Positions 27,205-37,848 of a stretch of 64,000 nt of DNA are shown one piece after another; within the stretch, counting starts at the first letter, position 1, and every line of letters begins with the position of its first letter. Below the pieces are notes generated by a model. It was not told the origin of the DNA, did no database searches, and saw only the letters and a program-made list of their open reading frames with translations. This stretch comes from Erwinia sp. E602 (lineage in GTDB: Bacteria; Pseudomonadota; Gammaproteobacteria; Enterobacterales; Enterobacteriaceae), in contig NZ_CP046582.1 of assembly GCF_018141005.1 (NCBI RefSeq), positions 4,216,001 through 4,280,000 of the forward strand, written 5' to 3'. The position numbers and the translations under genes were made by a program.

Positions 27205-29655
27205 TTACCCGGCCCTGACCGCCGCACCGGTTGGTTCCCCACCACCGGGCAGCAGCAGGCAAACCCCGCTGACCTGCTGATAAGGCGCATCGTTTTCTCC
27301 CTCATCGTTCAGCTGATAGTCCACGCGACAGCGGCGGTTTTCTCCGTTAATCGCGATTTCCAGCGTTCCCTTCACGGGTGAGTTCTCCAGATAGATCGTG
27401 CCATCATCCAGTACCGTGGTGATGATATTTTGCCGATCGTCCCGTACCAGCCCGCCACGGGGTACGGGTCTGCCGTCCGGCAGACGCAGCGTCAGCAGTA
27501 CCCGCCGGCTGGTCAGTATGTTGTAGCGGATTCGTTTCACCGACCCGCGCGCCATTGCCAGGCGGTGATGCCCGTTCCCCACGTCACTGTTTTTAGGCAG
27601 GCTTTCCGTATCAAGATCGAACATCGCGGGGTGCCAGGCAGGAATATCCGCTGCCAGCGCCAGGCCGCGCCAGTCGGTCCAGCTGGTGCCACCGGGGGTA
27701 CGAACAGCCACGCCCGCCAGCCGTTCGCTCAACTCAATCATGCCGAAAGTCTGCCCGACCGGCTGGGGGGAGAACAGCAGATGGCTGCCTACCAGCGCCA
27801 TGCCACCGCTGCCGCTGAGCGAGACATTTCCCGCCTGTTCGCTGTTCATGCTGGCGGCCAGCGCCATGCGCGTATAGTGCAGGTTGGCGGAAACGCTCCC
27901 CTGAACGGACTGCATGCGCGCCTGCATATCCCGGCCGGACGAGAGGTAATAGGTGCCGTTTTTCCCCAGCGCACCGTCGATCTGCGCACCCAACTGCCCA
28001 TCGCTGCCTGAGCGGCGATAATAGCTGCTGAAATTCTGCCCGCCGAGCGGCAGGCTGAAGTTGACCGAGAGCTGCCGGTTATTGCTGTTGCCCCGGTTGC
28101 GGGAGACGTTAACCGACAGCATGGCCTTTCTGAAGGGGAGGCTCCATGACAGCATATCGTAACGGGAAATACCGTTATCCCCGAAGCGACTGCTGGCAGA
28201 GTAGCTGTAGGAGAAGTAGCCTGCCGACGGGCTGTTCCAGCCAGCCGAGAGCCTGTACTGCAGATTGTCGTTTTCATATCGCTCAGCAAGGCGGGCGCTG
28301 GCCGTGGCGAGGGATACAAATCCTGGCGTATTTTTACTGACGCTGGCATTGAAGGAGAGCGAGGACGTCAGGCTGTAGCTGCCTGACAGCGACAGCTGCA
28401 TGCTGCTGGTATGCTGCTGCCTGTCATTCGCCGCAACAATTTGCGCGGCCAGCTGCGCCCCCTGTAGCACCGGCCCGGCCAGCGAGGCCCCCAGTGACTG
28501 ATACATTTTCGTTAACAGCAGCCCGCTTTGCAGCGACAGGCGACGAACCTGCCAGTTCTGATTCAGGGTTAGCAGTGCCGGTACGCCGCTCCCCGACTCC
28601 CCGGCCTGGTTCAGCCGCCCGGCGGCGATTGACAGCCCCCGGTTCCCGGAAGGGTTAACCCGCATCGCGCTGGCGGGCACGGTGAAACGCTGCTGATGGC
28701 CATCGGTTTCCAGCACCGTGACGTCCAGGTCGCCGTTCAGATTGTGCAGTGGAATGCCGTTTAAATGAAACGGCCCCGCAGGCACCAGCGTGCTGAACAC
28801 CAGTGCGCCGTACTGACGGACCTCAACCCGGGCCTGCGAGGTGCCGGCAATGCCCTCAATGCTGCCGCTTTCGCTGCTGTCCTTTTCCAGCCCCCGATCC
28901 GGAATGACCTGGATACCGTCAATCTCTCCCAGCGAGAACAGCGTATTGCTGACGCCGATTTGCCCAAACTGAATCCGCTTGCGCCAGCCGGGAACGGGGC
29001 GTTCGGCATACAGCGTTCCCCGGTTAATATTTACCTTTCCCTGATCCTCATTCAACTGCTGACGGCCACGCAGCATCCAGTTGGCCATATTGATGCCATC
29101 TTCCAGCATCAGGTAGCTGTAGCGGCTCTGCCTGCCGCGCACGCGGCTGACGCCGCTGTAATAGTTATAGTTAAGCAGCGCGCCATGCCCCCCCATCTCC
29201 CCACTGTACTGTGGCTCATCCGCCAGCGCCTGCTGCGGTACCACAATACTGAGCGCCAGCTTTTGCGGGTCGGCTTTGAGGTTAAAACCGGGCTGCTGCG
29301 ACAAATCAATACAGCCTGGATCAGCCAGCTGTGCGGGTTGCTTCAGCCCAAGCTGGTCAATTAAGTCGGGGGTAAAACAGATCTGCCCCTGTCGGCCAGT
29401 CATCACCCGCTGCGAACTTTTCAGCTCTCCGTTCACGCTGATATCCAGCAGGTTTTCACCCGCAGGCAAAGCGTTCGCCTGATTAAGGGAGCTGAGAATG
29501 TCAGGATCGATCCCACGGGCTCGCAGGATCTGTGCGGCTCTGGACTGTTTTTTTTCGTTTTCATCTGCAGCAACCTTTGCCGACAACAGCAGGCTCGCGA
29601 CCAACAGCATCAGCTGACCGAGTCGCTTAAGCTGCCGGCATTGCAGGGCAGGCAT
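27205..29655 (-). CDS. Fimbrial outer-membrane usher (YhcD-like)
   Basis: An 816-residue chaperone-usher pathway usher. After a signal peptide (ending SAKVAA) comes the N-terminal domain, then the beta-barrel starting near GGHGALLNYNYYSGVSR. Barrel and plug segments TSQARVEVRQYGALVFSTLVPAGPF and a late ESLPKNSDVGNGHHRLAM resemble E. coli YhcD. Two C-terminal domains follow, with cysteine pair GENRRCRVDY...GVCLLL. The ATG at 29655 follows the chaperone stop by 3 bp (a TTG at 29658 abuts it), so it is coupled. It is the last gene of the cluster. Confidence 0.92.
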   Translation of the reverse strand: MPALQCRQLKRLGQLMLLVASLLLSAKVAADENEKKQSRAAQILRARGIDPDILSSLNQANALPAGENLLDISVNGELKSSQRVMTGRQGQICFTPDLIDQLGLKQPAQLADPGCIDLSQQPGFNLKADPQKLALSIVVPQQALADEPQYSGEMGGHGALLNYNYYSGVSRVRGRQSRYSYLMLEDGINMANWMLRGRQQLNEDQGKVNINRGTLYAERPVPGWRKRIQFGQIGVSNTLFSLGEIDGIQVIPDRGLEKDSSESGSIEGIAGTSQARVEVRQYGALVFSTLVPAGPFHLNGIPLHNLNGDLDVTVLETDGHQQRFTVPASAMRVNPSGNRGLSIAAGRLNQAGESGSGVPALLTLNQNWQVRRLSLQSGLLLTKMYQSLGASLAGPVLQGAQLAAQIVAANDRQQHTSSMQLSLSGSYSLTSSLSFNASVSKNTPGFVSLATASARLAERYENDNLQYRLSAGWNSPSAGYFSYSYSASSRFGDNGISRYDMLSWSLPFRKAMLSVNVSRNRGNSNNRQLSVNFSLPLGGQNFSSYYRRSGSDGQLGAQIDGALGKNGTYYLSSGRDMQARMQSVQGSVSANLHYTRMALAASMNSEQAGNVSLSGSGGMALVGSHLLFSPQPVGQTFGMIELSERLAGVAVRTPGGTSWTDWRGLALAADIPAWHPAMFDLDTESLPKNSDVGNGHHRLAMARGSVKRIRYNILTSRRVLLTLRLPDGRPVPRGGLVRDDRQNIITTVLDDGTIYLENSPVKGTLEIAINGENRRCRVDYQLNDEGENDAPYQQVSGVCLLLPGGGEPTGAAVRAG

Positions 29656-29658
29656 CAA

Positions 29659-30363
29659 TCAGCGGCCAGTGGCGATCGGCTGTTCAACCTCTCCGGCCTT
29701 AAAGCCATAATCAGACAGCGTTGCGAAGCGCACTTTACTGGCGGCCAGCGGCGCGTTTGCTGCCGCCAGGGAAAGAGTCAGCTTTTGCCCGGGCAGGAGA
29801 TAGCCCTGCGGCAACTGCACCCTCTTCACGGCGGGCAGCACCGTGATATCCTGCCCCATTCTGACCACGTAAGCGCTGGGGTTGTGCACCGTTAATTGCC
29901 CGTTACTCAGGGACCAGTTCAGTGCTTTCCAGGGTTCTGGATTTTCTGGCAAGCCACGCGGATGAATAATCACCGGCAGGTTCTGGCGAATATTGACGTC
30001 AACGCGGTTTTGCCCGGCATCATCAACCAGCGGAATCCCCTCAAAGGTGACACGTTTCAGGTGTTCGGTGGTTAATGGCCCTTCGGTGGTCAAAATAAAA
30101 CGTACCCGCTGTATACCGCCAGCGGCGACACGCACCACCGGCTGAGTCACCACCAGTCGGGGCTTTTTGTCATCCGCCAGGTCAATGACCTTAACGTAAA
30201 GTAACGCATCTTTGTCATCGGTATTGGTCACATTGATGCTGCCACCACCGGCCGACTCATTAATTAACACCATCGACGTTTGCGGTTGCATTACTGCGCT
30301 GGCGGGGAACAGGCTGAAGAGGGTCAGCAGTGACAGGACCTGTGAGAGTGAAAAGCCGGGCAT
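29659..30363 (-). CDS. Periplasmic fimbrial chaperone
   Basis: A 234-residue chaperone of two Ig-like domains that delivers subunits to the usher. The ATG at 30363 has a strong GGAGGAAT site. A signal peptide ends near PASAVMQPQ; the family features SMVLINESAGGGSINVTN, VRVAAGGIQRVRFIL and LPVIIHPRGLP are visible. The basic anchor residue in the RFIL strand and the Lys/Arg expected near the N-terminal strand fit donor-strand complementation. It is separated from the subunit gene by a terminator-like hairpin and directly joined to the usher gene. Confidence 0.9.
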   Translation of the reverse strand: MPGFSLSQVLSLLTLFSLFPASAVMQPQTSMVLINESAGGGSINVTNTDDKDALLYVKVIDLADDKKPRLVVTQPVVRVAAGGIQRVRFILTTEGPLTTEHLKRVTFEGIPLVDDAGQNRVDVNIRQNLPVIIHPRGLPENPEPWKALNWSLSNGQLTVHNPSAYVVRMGQDITVLPAVKRVQLPQGYLLPGQKLTLSLAAANAPLAASKVRFATLSDYGFKAGEVEQPIATGR

Positions 30364-30381
30364 CTTATTCCTCCATGAGCG

Positions 30382-30419
30382 GTAAAAAAACCGGCATGAA
30401 CTCAGTGAATCATGCCGGT
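30382..30419 (-). terminator. Terminator between the fimbrial subunit and chaperone genes
   Basis: Perfect 10-bp stem ACCGGCATGA/TCATGCCGGT (30390-30399 with 30410-30419), followed on the minus strand by TTTTTTT. It lies 9 bp after the subunit stop. Partial termination here would give an excess of subunit over chaperone and usher. Confidence 0.85.
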
Positions 30420-30427
30420 GGTGGGGG

Positions 30428-31099
30428 TTACATATAAATAACTTCGAACGTGGTGCTGCCATTCAGATTAATACTGCTCTGCACGCCATTTTTACCCACT
30501 GGCGCAATAGAAGGCTTAACCTCAAGCGAATAAACTTTGTTTGATACCGCTTTACGTTCCGTGTCACTGGCTAAGTCCATACCGGAAACAGGAACCAGCT
30601 GCGCGTTTTTGAAATAATAGCCGCTGTCATCAGCGACAAACTTCCAGATATTATCGGGCTGCAGCGAAAACGCTTTCTGAACCTGCTGACCTTCCACGCT
30701 GCTGCTATCCCGGTCAAGCTTGATGGTGTAGACGCCGATAGCTTTACCATTCGCATCGTTACCGAGGCTAAACAGGGTCTCTTTGTCGGCACCCGGTTTT
30801 TCAGCCACCGCGCCACTGTTATCCACCGCGCGAATACCATAGTAGGATGCACCATCGCACCCAACGGTGACCCGGGTTTTTTCCGCTTTCAGATCGGTAA
30901 ATTTGTCTGTACTTAGCGAGCCGGGGTTGATGTTATTGAACGAGAGCGCCCCCTCAAGGCTGATGTTACAGGAAGGCGGCAGAATGGTGCCCTGTACCTT
31001 CATGGTCGCTTTAGCACCGGTAACCATTCCCTCGGCCATTGCGGCTCCGGAAGCCATCATTCCGCCCATCAGCACCGCGATTAGCGTAATTTTTTTCAT
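30428..31099 (-). CDS. DUF1120-type fimbrial major subunit
   Basis: A 223-residue secreted protein with signal peptide MKKITLIAVLMGGMMASG ending GAAMA. The mature part has the DUF1120 layout known from YhcF-like proteins: KVQGTILPPSCNISLEGALSF, a second cysteine in RVTVGCDGASYYG forming the usual disulphide, and the C-terminal donor-type strand GSTTFEVIYM. The ATG at 31099 follows GGAAT. It is first in the three-gene cluster and no separate tip adhesin is encoded, so this subunit may form the whole fibre or surface layer. Confidence 0.87.
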   Translation of the reverse strand: MKKITLIAVLMGGMMASGAAMAEGMVTGAKATMKVQGTILPPSCNISLEGALSFNNINPGSLSTDKFTDLKAEKTRVTVGCDGASYYGIRAVDNSGAVAEKPGADKETLFSLGNDANGKAIGVYTIKLDRDSSSVEGQQVQKAFSLQPDNIWKFVADDSGYYFKNAQLVPVSGMDLASDTERKAVSNKVYSLEVKPSIAPVGKNGVQSSINLNGSTTFEVIYM

Positions 31100-31457
31100 T
31101 GCATATTCCTTTATCTGATTAACGACGTAGCTTGAAGGGAAATAATTCCCTGTCAATACAGTCAGCTAAGATCCGGATCGACAACATGATAATATTGTTA
31201 ATCCTGCTTATGTTCTGACACGTGCCTGCCAATATAAAAAGACAACAGGCATCCGCAGAATCCGCAAAAATAATAAACACACCACACCGTAAAGCAATTG
31301 GATGTTTTGCTATTTATCAAAAGCAAACTAGCAGCACAAAAGTCAGCGTAATTTAATAATGACAAATGTCGCATAAAAATATAATACAGATAAATATTCT
31401 GTTTTTTTATTTTTAAAAGTAAAAATCTGCACTACTTACGACCGGGAGAGAGCGCCA
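31100..31457 (-). promoter_or_regulatory. AT-rich upstream region of the fimbrial cluster
   Basis: A gene-free stretch with a clearly lower GC content than its surroundings, with long A/T runs, e.g. around 31370-31435, and the palindrome GATCCGGATC at 31171-31180. Such regions are often bound by H-NS. No invertible-element repeats were seen. It presumably holds the fimbrial promoter; none could be assigned with confidence. Confidence 0.5.
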
Positions 31458-31486
31458 TAAAAAAAACACCGCACAAAGCGGTGTTT
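31458..31486 (-). terminator. Terminator of the tamA-tamB-ytfP operon
   Basis: Stem AAACACCGC (31464-31472) with GCGGTGTTT (31478-31486), loop ACAAA, followed on the minus strand by a run of T. It lies 28 bp after the ytfP stop. Confidence 0.88.
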
Positions 31487-31513
31487 CCGTATTGTAACGA
31501 CGTCTGACTACAG

Positions 31514-31864
31514 TCAGACGTTTTCCCGATCCCGCTGCAGCCAGTCGCCGCTACCGATGCGTTGCCTGCCCGCTACCGATCGCTGATAGACATACAGCCA
31601 GGCGCTGCCGTACGGCGTTTGCAGCAGCTCCCGTTTGTACTCCCCGCCTTTGCTGCGCAGCGCATCCAGCTCGCCCAGCGTTGACGCATCAATCCGGTAA
31701 ACTTCGCAGTAAACCTGACCGTCCCCGGGAACCACCCCAGGGTAATGGCCCAGACTGTAAAGTTCGTAACCGTCGATCAGATGATCGCCCAGCCACTGCC
31801 CGTTCGTCATCCAGTGACTGTTGCCCTGCTTACGTCGCAGGCTGCCATAGACAATTATTCGCAT
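31514..31864 (-). CDS. ytfP: YtfP, gamma-glutamylcyclotransferase-like family protein
   Basis: A 116-residue cytosolic protein of the GGCT/AIG2-like fold. The N-terminal MRIIVYGSLRRKQGNSHWM supplies the YGSL phosphate-like loop of the family, and ELDALRSKGGEYKRELLQTP carries the expected acidic residue. Enzymatic activity is not established for enterobacterial YtfP. It starts 2 bp after the tamB stop and is the last gene of the tam operon, the same order as in E. coli. Confidence 0.95.
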   Translation of the reverse strand: MRIIVYGSLRRKQGNSHWMTNGQWLGDHLIDGYELYSLGHYPGVVPGDGQVYCEVYRIDASTLGELDALRSKGGEYKRELLQTPYGSAWLYVYQRSVAGRQRIGSGDWLQRDRENV

Positions 31865-31866
31865 TG

Positions 31867-34800
31867 CTAGAACTCGAACTGATAGAGCACATCCAGCGCC
31901 TGGTCGATACCAGACACGGCTTCCAAATAGAGTTTAGGCATCAGGCGATAACGTAACGTTAAGGTCGCCAGTGAATCAAAGATGCCAACACCGTATTTTA
32001 CCTGTAGACCCGGCAGCACATAGCCGCTGACCTGCACCTGCTGGCTGTCGCCAACCCCTGCAGTGTCCAGCGCCAGATTGCTGACGCCGAAGGTCTCACC
32101 GATTTTACCCACAATCTGCCCACTTTGTGCAACCCCCAATCCCACTAATGCTGAGGTTAATGCATCGCTGTCGCTGCCGGAGGCGTTCAGCCCCTGGCCT
32201 CTGAGCAGATAAGAGAGCGCTTCCTGCTGCGACATCGCCGGATCAGAGAAGACTTCCGCCTTCGGCTCGTCGGCCAGCCCGGTGACGCGCACCCCGGCTG
32301 TGACGTCATCTTCCGTCGCTTCCGGATTACGGATCGCCTCGATATTCAGGTAAGGCTGGTCCGGCGGCCCGGCAAACTGCAGCTCGCCTTTACGCACGAT
32401 CAGATCCTGACCGTACGCGTGGAAGCGGCCGGACGGGATGTTGATCTGGCCATTCAGCCCAAGCCCGCGCTTGTCCTGCACCAGCTTCAGGTCGCCGTTC
32501 AGCTTCGCTTTCAGGCCGAAAGCGCTCAGGCGCACGTCGTCACCCACATGGATAATCAGGTTGCTGTTGATCGGGATCGCCGTCGACTTCGGTGCGATCG
32601 GCTTCAGCTGCGGGTCCAGCAGCACTTCGTCGGCGGAGACGCCCACCGCGCTCTCCGGCACCTCCTGCACGGTGATGCGCGCCCACGGGATATCCACCCG
32701 GCCGTCGAGGTTGAACAGCGACGGCGTGGCCTCAAACACCAGGTCCGGCGACACGTCCATGCGCACCATCGGCGGCACCGTGACGCGGATTTTCTGGCCT
32801 TTGGCCGCCACCCGCGCCCGCCAGTTATCCAGCTGGCTCCAGTCGGCGTCGCCGTTCAGCGCAATCTGCCCCTGAGAGGTCTGAATCACTCCTTCGAGCG
32901 TCGAGCTCATGCCGTTAAACAGCATGCTCAGGTTAGCGGTGGTGAGATCCACCGGCATAAAGCTGCCTTCAACGTCGACGTTGCGCAGCCCCAGCTGGCC
33001 GAACACCTGCGGCCGCTGCAGGTTACCGCCCAGCCGCAGGTTGCTGTTCAGTACCCCGGCGACCTTCTCGCCGCGCATCAGCGCCGGATTGAGCATCGCC
33101 AGCGACAGGCTGGTGATATTGACGTTGCCGGAAAGGGCGCGCCGCCCCTGCGGATCGGCGATCTGCACGTTGCCGTCGAGCTGGCCGTTACCGGCGATGC
33201 GGATCAGCCAGTCGAGCTGCGCCTGGCCATTTTTCAGCGCGGCGTTAAGGTTCAGCGTATTAAAGGCCACCGGCAGCGTATTGCCCTGCACGTCCTGCGC
33301 CAGCTTCACGCCGTTGCCTTTCAGCGACACGCGCCCGGTTGGCAGCCTGCCGTCGGCGGTCCAGCTGACGTCGGCATCGCCGCTGAAGCCGCCGTTGACC
33401 TGGGTGCCTTCCGGCATAAACGGCTTGATCATCGCCAGGTCGAAGCGTTCCAGCACCACGCGGGCGTGGCCGGACGGGCCGGCCTCCACCGTCTGCGGCA
33501 CGCACAGCTGCGCATTGGGGTTCTGCCAGCAGTGCGGGCCTATCGACACCGTCTGCTTCGCGTTAAGGTAATCCAGCGCGATCGCGCGGGTCAGCCGCCA
33601 CTCGCCCACCGGCGTATCGAAGCGGGTGTTGTTCAGTTGCCCCTGCCAGCGCTGGGCGGCACGGTCAAAACTGCCGCTTAAGGCCAGCTGACCGGAGACC
33701 GGCTCACCCTGCAGGTTCAGCTTCAGCTGGTGCTGTTTCTCGCTGCCGCTGGCGTCGAGGGTCAGCAGGTTCACCGCCAGCGCATCCTGCTTCAGCTGCT
33801 CCACGCGCAGTTTGAGCTTGCCCTGAATCTGTTCGCCGGAGCTGACATCACCGTCAAGCTTGATGCGGCCGACGCGCAGCGCCTGCCAGCGCAGCCCGCT
33901 GGCGGTGAGGTCCGCCAGCAGCTGCGGCGTTTTCAGATCGCCACGGGCGCGGATCGTCCCTTTCGCCACGCCGCCAAGGCCCGGCAGCGCGTTATCCAGA
34001 TGCTGCGCGTCGATGTCGGCGTCCAGATTTAGCTTATCGCCCAGCGAACCTTTCAGGCTGACGTTGTTGCGCCCCAGAATCAGCTTAATGCCCGGAATAT
34101 CCCACTGGTTATAGCTGTTGCCGTACAGGGTGCCGTCGGCGCTCACCGCGTTATTACGCACGTTGCCGCGCAGCCTGAGCTCCGGGACGCGCATCTGCCA
34201 GCTGCCGCCGTACAGGCTGCCGCGGGTGGTGATTTTGCCCTCCAGCTTCGCCGGCCAGTCCGGGTACTGTTTCGCGGTGTTGATGCCGTTCAGCTGCAGT
34301 TCGCTGCGCCAGCTGATGGCTTTACTCCAGTCCACCAGCGCGCTGAGATCGGCGGTGCCCTGCAGCGCCGCCAGCCGTAGCTTCTCAAGGTTAAACTGTT
34401 CGACGTTGCCTTTGCCGTTCAGCGTTACGGTGGCCGGTGGCAGCCCCTGTCCCTGCAGTGCCGCCTTCAGCGACATCGCATAGTCCGTCACTTTGCCCTT
34501 AAAGCTGAAGCTGAAGTTATCCGCCGCCATCTGCGCCTCGCCGGCCAGCGGCCAGCGCAGCTGCGGGCTTTGCAGCGTCATATTCAGCGGCAGACCGGCT
34601 TCCGCCAGCCGGGTATCGGCATCCAGCTGCGCGCGCAGCGGGCCGGAGAGATTCAGCGCCAGCGTCAGCGTTTCACGCAGGTTGCCGTCAAGGGCCATTT
34701 TGATCTTCTGCCCTTTAATCGGATCAAAATTCAGCGCGCTGTTCAGGTTAAAGCTGACCGGCCAGTTCCCGCTCAGCGTCGCCTTACCGCTGGCATTGAG

Positions 34801-35637
34801 CTGCCCCTGCGGTGAGTCGACGTCAAAGGTTTGCAGCTGCAGCTGGTCGTTAACGGTATCCGCCCTGACCAGCAGGCGGTTAACGGTGATATCGGTGTCG
34901 CCGGTCAGGCGCAGCTGCTCGCCGAGGATCTGCTGCACACTGAGATCCAGCGGCAGGCTGAACTGCGGCAGATCGGGCAGCAGCGGTTTGGCAAACATCG
35001 CCTGCAGCGTTTCGCCCAGCGGCTTCTCATCCGGCTGCGGGTTCTGCACCTTCGGCTGTACCACCTGCTCATCGGCAACGATCGCCGCCTTCGGCAGTGC
35101 GATCAGTAATCCCTGAATATGGGTTGGCGTCAGCGTCAGGGAGCGTCCCTGCCAGCTCATGCCACTGGTAAAATCGGCCAGTGACACCGCGGTATCGTCG
35201 ATTCTGACGTTGATATTGTGCAGCGCGATGCGCTTCAGGCTCAGCGGGTACGGCGTGCTGAAGTCACCGCTGCTCTGCTGCTCTTCCGGCTGTTCTGCCG
35301 CCGGCGACAGCTTGCTGCTGTCCACCACCACGTTGACGTCTTTCAGCGACAGGTCGTTGATGCAGAAAGCGCTGTTCTTCAGGCAGCTGAGCTGCACGGC
35401 GAGGTGGAACTCCCCGGCGCTCACCGCCACGCCCGGCATCTCATACTTTACGCCTTTAAGCGTCAGGTTACGCCAGCCGCCGTCCACCTGCTGGATCGCC
35501 AGCCCCGGCACCCAGCGCGCCGCGGAATTCAGCACCAGATGTAAGCCACTGGTGGTGCCGATTAAAAACGCCACGCCGCCCAGCAGCAGTACGATAAAAA
35601 TCAGAATGCCAGTCAGGCCCTTTTTCCACCACTTCAT
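31867..35637 (-). CDS. tamB: TamB, AsmA-like envelope bridge protein
   Basis: A 1256-residue protein anchored in the inner membrane by an N-terminal helix ([18 protein letters not shown], about 8-26) and spanning the periplasm as a long beta-taco. It works with TamA and is redundant with YhdP and YdbH in moving phospholipids to the outer membrane; it also aids some outer-membrane proteins. The C-terminal DUF490 domain is complete ([21 protein letters not shown]...). It ends in a beta-barrel-like DVLYQFEF. Length equals that of E. coli TamB (1259). The ATG overlaps the tamA stop by 4 bp. Confidence 0.97.
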   Translation of the reverse strand: MKWWKKGLTGILIFIVLLLGGVAFLIGTTSGLHLVLNSAARWVPGLAIQQVDGGWRNLTLKGVKYEMPGVAVSAGEFHLAVQLSCLKNSAFCINDLSLKDVNVVVDSSKLSPAAEQPEEQQSSGDFSTPYPLSLKRIALHNINVRIDDTAVSLADFTSGMSWQGRSLTLTPTHIQGLLIALPKAAIVADEQVVQPKVQNPQPDEKPLGETLQAMFAKPLLPDLPQFSLPLDLSVQQILGEQLRLTGDTDITVNRLLVRADTVNDQLQLQTFDVDSPQGQLNASGKATLSGNWPVSFNLNSALNFDPIKGQKIKMALDGNLRETLTLALNLSGPLRAQLDADTRLAEAGLPLNMTLQSPQLRWPLAGEAQMAADNFSFSFKGKVTDYAMSLKAALQGQGLPPATVTLNGKGNVEQFNLEKLRLAALQGTADLSALVDWSKAISWRSELQLNGINTAKQYPDWPAKLEGKITTRGSLYGGSWQMRVPELRLRGNVRNNAVSADGTLYGNSYNQWDIPGIKLILGRNNVSLKGSLGDKLNLDADIDAQHLDNALPGLGGVAKGTIRARGDLKTPQLLADLTASGLRWQALRVGRIKLDGDVSSGEQIQGKLKLRVEQLKQDALAVNLLTLDASGSEKQHQLKLNLQGEPVSGQLALSGSFDRAAQRWQGQLNNTRFDTPVGEWRLTRAIALDYLNAKQTVSIGPHCWQNPNAQLCVPQTVEAGPSGHARVVLERFDLAMIKPFMPEGTQVNGGFSGDADVSWTADGRLPTGRVSLKGNGVKLAQDVQGNTLPVAFNTLNLNAALKNGQAQLDWLIRIAGNGQLDGNVQIADPQGRRALSGNVNITSLSLAMLNPALMRGEKVAGVLNSNLRLGGNLQRPQVFGQLGLRNVDVEGSFMPVDLTTANLSMLFNGMSSTLEGVIQTSQGQIALNGDADWSQLDNWRARVAAKGQKIRVTVPPMVRMDVSPDLVFEATPSLFNLDGRVDIPWARITVQEVPESAVGVSADEVLLDPQLKPIAPKSTAIPINSNLIIHVGDDVRLSAFGLKAKLNGDLKLVQDKRGLGLNGQINIPSGRFHAYGQDLIVRKGELQFAGPPDQPYLNIEAIRNPEATEDDVTAGVRVTGLADEPKAEVFSDPAMSQQEALSYLLRGQGLNASGSDSDALTSALVGLGVAQSGQIVGKIGETFGVSNLALDTAGVGDSQQVQVSGYVLPGLQVKYGVGIFDSLATLTLRYRLMPKLYLEAVSGIDQALDVLYQFEF

Positions 35638-37373
35638 AGTTCAGGCCCCAGTCCAATGTAAAACTGAATGTCACGATCGTCCCTGTCACCGATTGGCCGG
35701 GCGATATCGACCTTAATCGGCCCCACCGGTGATTGCCAGCGCACGCCGAAGCCGGCACCGGTCTTAACGTTGCTCTGCTTGATATCGTTTACCGCTTCAC
35801 CGGAATCGACAAACACCGCCCCCCACCACTTGCCGGTGACGTTGTACTGATACTCCAGCGAGCCGGTAGCCAGTTTGGAGGCACCGGTCAGCTTGCCTTC
35901 ATCGTCACGCGGGGAGATGCCCTTGTATTTGTAGCCGCGAATGCTGCGATCGCCACCGGCGAAGAAACGCAGGTCCGGCGGCACTTTCTCGAAGTTGTTG
36001 GTCTCGATCCAGCCGAGATTGCCGCGCACCACAAAGCGGTGCTTCTCTTCCAGGGTGCGGATCCAGACGTTCTGCGCCTGCATCACCGCGAAATCGACGT
36101 CAGAGCCCCAGGTGGTGTCGGAGACGTCCAGCGAGTAGCGCTGCGAATCCCCCCAGTCCGGCATCAGCCCGCCGCGCGAGCGGGTACGGTTAACGCTGAC
36201 GCCAGGGTAGATCAGCATGGTGGTGTTGGTGACTTTACCCTGGGTAAAGTGGTCGAGGCTCCAGCGCAGGTTAATGGCGCGCTGCCAGCCGCTGGAGCTG
36301 TCCCAGTAGCGTGAGCCGGCCAGGGTGGTGGAGTCGGATTTGGTGTCGTTGAGGTCGGTGCGTTTCACCCCGCCCTGCACCAGGTAGTACTGCTCAAGCG
36401 GGCTTTTACGCAGCGGCATTTTGTAGCTGAAATCCAGCTGCTGCTCGGGCGCAGAGATATTGGCGCTGGTGGAAAAGCTGTGACCACGATCGTTGACCCA
36501 GGGTTTTTTCCAGGTGGCCTTCACCCGCGGGCCGACGTCGGTGGAGTAGCCCACGCCGGTTTCAATGGTATTCTCGGTACGCGGCGACATCACGCCATGT
36601 AGCGGCAACACTTTGCTGTTACGCGCTTGTTTAAAGTCCGGTGCCACCACCACCGAGTTAAACCAGCCGGTGGCCGACAGGCGGCGGTTCATCTCCGCCA
36701 GATCGCGTGAGTTGTAGTAATCACCCTGCTTAAACGGCACCAGGTTTTGCAGATAGTCTTCGCGGATCTGCGACCCTTCAAAGGTCACTGCGCCAAAGCG
36801 GTAACGCTGCCCGCTGTCATAGTCGATATCCCAGAACGCTTCACGCCGTTCCACTGCCACGCCGAGCTGGCTCTTTTTAAAATCGCCGTCAAAGTAACCT
36901 TTGCGCAGAGCCATATTACTCAGCGAACTTTTAAACTTATCGTATTTGCCGTGGTTGAGGATGCTGCCGATGGCCGGTTTGCCGTCGCGTACCAGCTGCT
37001 GGTAGTCGCTGTCCGTCCGCGCATCACCGCGCAGGATGATGGTTTCTCCGGCGATCTTTACCGGTTCCCCGGCGCTGACTCTGGCCAGCAACACGGGACG
37101 GCCGCCTTTGGCCGGAGCGGGCAACAGTTCGAAGTCTATCTGCGGCTCATAGTAGCCCAGCGCCTTCAGCCCCTGTTTGATCGCGTCACTGACCCTTGCG
37201 CGAAAGCGACCGTCGGCGTTCACTTCATCGCTGCTGATGGTGGACAAACGTGCCCTGACGTTTTTTTGTAACTCTGCGGATAATCCGGTGACCTGCAAAC
37301 GCACGTTGGCCGCCTGAGCGGCCGGTGCGGCGATCAGCAGGCCACAGATGCAATAGATTGGAAATCTCGGCAC
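35634..37373 (-). CDS. tamA: TamA, Omp85-family outer-membrane protein
   Basis: A 579-residue outer-membrane protein of the BamA family. Signal peptide ends AAPAAQA; three POTRA domains follow (about 22-265) and then a 16-stranded barrel whose signature region includes [23 protein letters not shown], the VRGF/Y-type lid loop motif. The ending FYIGLGPEL has the usual aromatic/terminal strand. It is the first gene of tamA-tamB-ytfP. In E. coli msrA lies divergently upstream; it is not present here. Confidence 0.97.
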   Translation of the reverse strand: MPRFPIYCICGLLIAAPAAQAANVRLQVTGLSAELQKNVRARLSTISSDEVNADGRFRARVSDAIKQGLKALGYYEPQIDFELLPAPAKGGRPVLLARVSAGEPVKIAGETIILRGDARTDSDYQQLVRDGKPAIGSILNHGKYDKFKSSLSNMALRKGYFDGDFKKSQLGVAVERREAFWDIDYDSGQRYRFGAVTFEGSQIREDYLQNLVPFKQGDYYNSRDLAEMNRRLSATGWFNSVVVAPDFKQARNSKVLPLHGVMSPRTENTIETGVGYSTDVGPRVKATWKKPWVNDRGHSFSTSANISAPEQQLDFSYKMPLRKSPLEQYYLVQGGVKRTDLNDTKSDSTTLAGSRYWDSSSGWQRAINLRWSLDHFTQGKVTNTTMLIYPGVSVNRTRSRGGLMPDWGDSQRYSLDVSDTTWGSDVDFAVMQAQNVWIRTLEEKHRFVVRGNLGWIETNNFEKVPPDLRFFAGGDRSIRGYKYKGISPRDDEGKLTGASKLATGSLEYQYNVTGKWWGAVFVDSGEAVNDIKQSNVKTGAGFGVRWQSPVGPIKVDIARPIGDRDDRDIQFYIGLGPEL

Positions 37374-37593
37374 GCGTGCTCCCCTGTGTTATGCCAGCCC
37401 GCACTCCGCCGGGCCCACCCTGGTAACTATAAAGTAGCTTAATGTGCGCTACGGATTGGCAAAAATGACGATAAGTGATGAAAAAAAGCTGAGGATCGGC
37501 AATCCGGTTCAATTAACGCAAATTAGCTGAATATTGTCGGCGAAACCCCACAGGGTTACAACCCCGGTTAAGGTCAGCGATTAATGCCGCAAT

Positions 37594-37622
37594 TGTAAGC
37601 ATTCACCGGCAAGGCTATAATC
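37594..37622 (+). promoter_or_regulatory. Sigma-70 promoter of paeA (ytfL)
   Basis: TTGTAA (37594-37599), a 17-bp spacer and a perfect TATAAT (37617-37622). A start near 37629 would give a 5' leader of about 220 nt. Confidence 0.75.
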
Positions 37623-37628
37623 ACTGCC

Positions 37629-37848
37629 GGTGGCTGTTCAACAGCCCCGATAACCCTTCTGCCCCGGCGCACCTGCCGAACTGGCGCAGACATTTTTGGC
37701 ACGGATAGCCCTGTAAGCACCATCTATTGCCCGCAGAATCCCGCGCGCTGCCCAGGCCAAAAATGACAAGTACTTAACCCGGCCACGCGTTGCAGCGCAA
37801 TTTCAATGCAGATTGACGATCGGCGCCGAGCCTTTGTATGGATGTTCT
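37629..37848 (+). promoter_or_regulatory. Long leader of paeA with potential long-range helix
   Basis: The leader holds a local hairpin GGCTG-TTCAA-CAGCC near its start. It also has a perfect 10-bp inverted repeat CATTTTTGGC (37691-37700) with GCCAAAAATG (37756-37765), closing a 55-nt GC-rich loop. It does not match any riboswitch consensus I can recall (it was compared with yybP-ykoY by eye). No open frame or msrA remnant is visible in the 475-bp gap. Confidence 0.45.

Noticed and set aside
31100-31457. Invertible fim-type switch upstream of the fimbrial cluster
   Set aside because: No pair of 8-10 bp inverted repeats at the needed distance and no recombinase gene nearby were found.
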